A stretch of 8,669 bases of DNA, from positions 1 through 8,669 of the forward strand of contig JAZFTT010000084.1 in NCBI GenBank assembly GCA_036446835.1. The letters run 5' to 3'. The translations under genes were made by a program, and so were the position numbers. Positions 6,854-8,669 of this stretch are shown in pieces. The notes below the pieces were generated by a model. The model was given only the letters and a program-made list of their open reading frames with translations. It was not told where the DNA came from and did not search any database. The DNA comes from SZUA-217 sp036446835. Lineage in GTDB: Bacteria; Actinomycetota; Acidimicrobiia; Spongiisociales; ZC4RG35. Every line of letters starts with the position of its first letter. Position 1 is the stretch's first letter.

Positions 6854-8020
6854 ATGGATAGACGACGCGTTGTCGTGACCGGCGTTGGCGCCGTGGGTGC
6901 TCCTGGCATCGGCATGGACGACCTGTGGAAAGGGATTCAGCAGCCGCCGGGGCCCGCACCTCGGTTGATCGACAACTGGGACCCCGAGCCCTGGATCCCA
7001 CGAAGAGAGGCCAGACGCCTCGACATGTTCACGCAGTTCGCTCTGGTGGCGACTGATGAGGCCTTCGGTCAATCGGGGCCACTGGCAGTCGATCACAATC
7101 GGATCTCGGTGGTTCTCGGAACAGGGATCGGAGGGCTGCAATCCCTTCAGCGGCTCTACGACGACTCCAAAGAGGACGAGCCGCGGCCGTCGCCATTCTC
7201 CATTCCGATGATGATGGCGAATGCCGCTGCGGCGGCCATCTCGATCAAATACGGCTTCGGAGGCCAGGTCACGACTCCGGTGGTCGCATGTGCTGCCGGA
7301 AGCCAGGCTGTGATCGACGGCCTGCGTCAGATTCAGTGGGGATACGCAGACGCCGCGGTGGTGGGTGGGGCGGAGGCAGCGGCGATCCGATCAGCCCAAG
7401 AAGGATTCAAGGCTGCCCGCGCCCTGTCGCCGGCAGGCTTCGCTCGGCCTTTCGATGTTGACCGCGACGGCTTTGTCATGGGGGAAGGAGCCGCAATCCT
7501 CATTCTCGAGGCAGCAGAGGTTGCCGAAGCGAGGGGAGCTACACCTATTGCCGAAATCCTGGGAGGGGCGTCCACTGCGGATGCCTATCACGTCACTGCG
7601 CCCCATCCTGAGGGTGAAGGTGCCGAACGGGCTGTTCGACTGGCCCTGGAGGATGCGGGTCTTCACCCATCGGATATCTCCTACGTCAACGCCCACGGCA
7701 CCGGTACCGAGCTCAACGACCGCACCGAAGGTGCAGTGATCGCCCGTGTCTTTGGTGACGACCAGCCGGCCGTCTCGTCGATCAAAGGAGCGACCGGTCA
7801 CGCTCTCGGTGCTTCCGGATCGATTGAGGTGGCTGTGGTCGTCGAAGCAATCCGTCGTGAAGAGCTGCCTCCCAACGCCGGCCTCAATGACCAAGACCCC
7901 GCCATTGCGCTCAATGACATCGTTCGCGAGCCAAGACAGTGGGAGCCGGGCCCGACCCTCTCCAACTCCTTCGGCTTTGGCGGTCACAACGCGGTCATAG
8001 CCATTTCCCCGGTCAAATGA
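6854..8020 (+). CDS. Beta-ketoacyl-ACP synthase, KAS II/FabF type
   Basis: Condensing enzyme of the thiolase fold, 388 residues, joining an acyl chain to malonyl-ACP (or another malonyl thioester) with loss of CO2. It begins R-R-V-V-V-T-G-V-G-A-V as FabF proteins do. The catalytic set is complete: C146 (V-A-C-A-A-G-S) as nucleophile, H281 (N-A-H-G-T-G-T), K311 (S-I-K-G-A-T-G-H) and H316, with the C-terminal N-S-F-G-F-G-G-H-N loop. It is about 20 residues shorter than E. coli FabF, mostly between strands in the first half. ATG 6854 has AGGA three bases upstream and gives the family N-terminus; a TTG at 6821, right after the SDR stop, would add 11 unrelated residues. It is probably cotranscribed with the two upstream genes. 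No acyl carrier protein, FabD or FabH is in view, so it may be an accessory synthase rather than the housekeeping FabF. Confidence 0.94.
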   Translation: MDRRRVVVTGVGAVGAPGIGMDDLWKGIQQPPGPAPRLIDNWDPEPWIPRREARRLDMFTQFALVATDEAFGQSGPLAVDHNRISVVLGTGIGGLQSLQRLYDDSKEDEPRPSPFSIPMMMANAAAAAISIKYGFGGQVTTPVVACAAGSQAVIDGLRQIQWGYADAAVVGGAEAAAIRSAQEGFKAARALSPAGFARPFDVDRDGFVMGEGAAILILEAAEVAEARGATPIAEILGGASTADAYHVTAPHPEGEGAERAVRLALEDAGLHPSDISYVNAHGTGTELNDRTEGAVIARVFGDDQPAVSSIKGATGHALGASGSIEVAVVVEAIRREELPPNAGLNDQDPAIALNDIVREPRQWEPGPTLSNSFGFGGHNAVIAISPVK

Positions 8021-8024
8021 CCGT

Positions 8025-8069
8025 TTTGTGAAGATCTACGCGGCCTATACCCGCGTAGATCTTCACAAA
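8025..8069. terminator. Perfect 19-bp inverted repeat, probable transcription terminator
   Basis: Arms 8025-8043 and 8051-8069 are exact reverse complements over 19 bp with a 7-base loop (CCTATAC). The repeat starts 4 bp after the ketosynthase stop and ends 15 bp before the TPP aptamer, the expected place for a terminator insulating the two units. No T-run follows on either strand, so it would be the hairpin-only type reported in actinobacteria, or instead a protein-binding palindrome. The structure is certain; the role is inferred. Confidence 0.7.
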
Positions 8070-8084
8070 GAGTTGCGGTAAGCT

Positions 8085-8185
8085 CTGAGTGACGGGAGCT
8101 CGGTAGTACCGGGCTGAGAGGGAGTCTCAAAAGGCTCCGACCGACCGAACCTGACCCGGGTAATGCCGGCGCAGGGAACCCTCAG
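8085..8185 (+). ncRNA. TPP riboswitch (THI element) upstream of thiB
   Basis: Thiamine-pyrophosphate aptamer with the conserved cores in order: GGGAGC (8094-8099), CTGAGAG (8114-8120), GAACCTGA (8147-8154) and the segment CCGGGTAATGCCGGCGCAGGGAA (8156-8178). Helices that can be drawn: P1 CTGAG 8085-8089 with CTCAG 8181-8185; P2 GGAG 8095-8098 with CTCC 8135-8138; P3 GCTCGG 8098-8103 with CCGGGC 8109-8114. It lies 29 bases before the thiB start. In the family TPP binding lowers expression, and the distance suggests control of ribosome access rather than a terminator, since no T-tract hairpin follows. Confidence 0.97.
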
Positions 8186-8214
8186 CCTCATTGCTCCCAC
8201 CGAGGATGGAGACG

Positions 8215-8669
8215 ATGAGCCGAACACCAAAAACTGCCGCGACCGTGATGGCCCTGGCGCTGGTCGTCGCTGCCTGTTCCAGCGGCACTTCGGGGGAGAG
8301 TCCGCAAGTCATCAGTCTCCTGGCTCACGATTCCTTCGCCGGAGGAGCGACCGATGCCACTTTCGCCTCCTTCACCGAGGAAACGGGGATCGAGGTGAAG
8401 GTCATCGCCGCCGGGGATGCGGGGTCGATGGTCAACCAGGCCATTCTCACCAAGGACAACCCCCTGGCCGACGTGTTGTTCGGTGTCGACGACGCGTTCT
8501 TGTCGCGAGCTATCGACGAGGACATCTTCCTGAGCCACAAGGCAGTAGACATCAACAAAGTCGCTCCGGCTCTGGTCGATCGGGAGCACCGGGTCACACC
8601 GATCGATTTCGGGGACGTGTGCATCAACTACGACAAGGGGTGGTTCGAATCCACCCGGTTGGTAGTTCC
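8215..8669 (+). CDS. thiB: Thiamine ABC transporter substrate-binding lipoprotein, 3' end outside window
   Basis: Extracytoplasmic binding protein that captures thiamine (and its phosphates in known relatives) for an ABC importer; 151 residues are visible and the frame is open at the right edge. Residues 1-20 are a lipoprotein signal peptide with lipobox V-A-A-C (Cys21), so the mature protein is lipid-anchored. After a Ser/Gly linker come family hallmarks: L-L-A-H-D-S-F (35-41), F-T-E-E-T-G-I-E-V (53-61), G-D-A-G (67-70), L-T-K-D-N-P-L-A-D-V-L-F-G-V-D (78-92), F-L-S-R-A (95-99) and P-I-D-F-G-D-V-C-I-N-Y-D (129-140). ATG 8215 has GGAG (8208-8211) and GAGG (8202-8205) upstream; an in-frame ATG at 8206 abuts GAGG too closely. 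The TPP riboswitch directly ahead independently supports a thiamine role. Permease and ATPase genes would be expected just beyond the edge. Confidence 0.94.
   Translation, partial: MSRTPKTAATVMALALVVAACSSGTSGESPQVISLLAHDSFAGGATDATFASFTEETGIEVKVIAAGDAGSMVNQAILTKDNPLADVLFGVDDAFLSRAIDEDIFLSHKAVDINKVAPALVDREHRVTPIDFGDVCINYDKGWFESTRLVV

Noticed and set aside
6841..6861. Six-codon ORF (M-D-R-T-Y-G) overlapping the ketosynthase start, with CATATGGA repeated at 6839-6846 and 6851-6858
   Set aside because: Could be a tiny leader ORF, but it is very short, has no special amino-acid run and no clear ribosome site of its own; the 8-bp repeat is probably chance.
8062..8084. TTCACA … TAAGCT as a thiB promoter
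   Set aside because: The spacer is only 11 bp and the start point would fall within or after the P1 strand of the riboswitch, which would destroy the aptamer.

Overview
The window is an ordinary, gene-dense chromosomal stretch from a fairly G+C-rich bacterium. An actinobacterium is the most likely source: codons are G/C-biased, GTG starts are used, the TPP riboswitch has an actinobacterial-looking sequence, and hairpins lack U-tracts. Nothing here fixes the genus. There are no mobile elements, CRISPR arrays, tRNAs or rRNAs.

Layout from left to right. (1) The 3' part of a HAD-superfamily phosphatase gene (+) enters from the left edge; its DxDxT motif lies outside the window. (2) A minus-strand pair follows: a Cys/Met-metabolism PLP enzyme (cystathionine gamma-synthase/lyase family) and, 18 bp downstream, a GNAT acetyltransferase whose stop codon interlocks with that of the HAD gene. 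(3) A sirtuin (+) diverges from the PLP enzyme across about 35 bp. It ends tail-to-tail, with a 29-bp overlap, on a membrane-anchored TlpA/ResA-type thioredoxin-fold protein (-). (4) Divergent from the TlpA gene, a three-gene plus-strand unit encodes a long-chain-length-type acyl-CoA dehydrogenase (DmdC-like architecture), an SDR oxidoreductase and a KAS II/FabF-type ketosynthase. (5) A perfect 19-bp inverted repeat closes that unit. (6) A TPP riboswitch then leads into thiB, the lipoprotein component of a thiamine ABC importer, which runs off the right edge.

The clearest functional logic is thiamine salvage: TPP sensed by the leader RNA should shut down synthesis of the thiamine-binding protein. 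The acyl-CoA dehydrogenase/SDR/ketosynthase unit looks like fatty-acyl or related thioester metabolism, but its substrate cannot be read from sequence. The other genes are housekeeping or accessory metabolic functions. I found no convincing new biological system. The items most worth a second look are the long perfect hairpin, the possible ribosome-site switch downstream of the TPP aptamer, an exact 18-bp tandem duplication inside a transmembrane segment, and the ketosynthase gene sitting without an acyl carrier protein gene.
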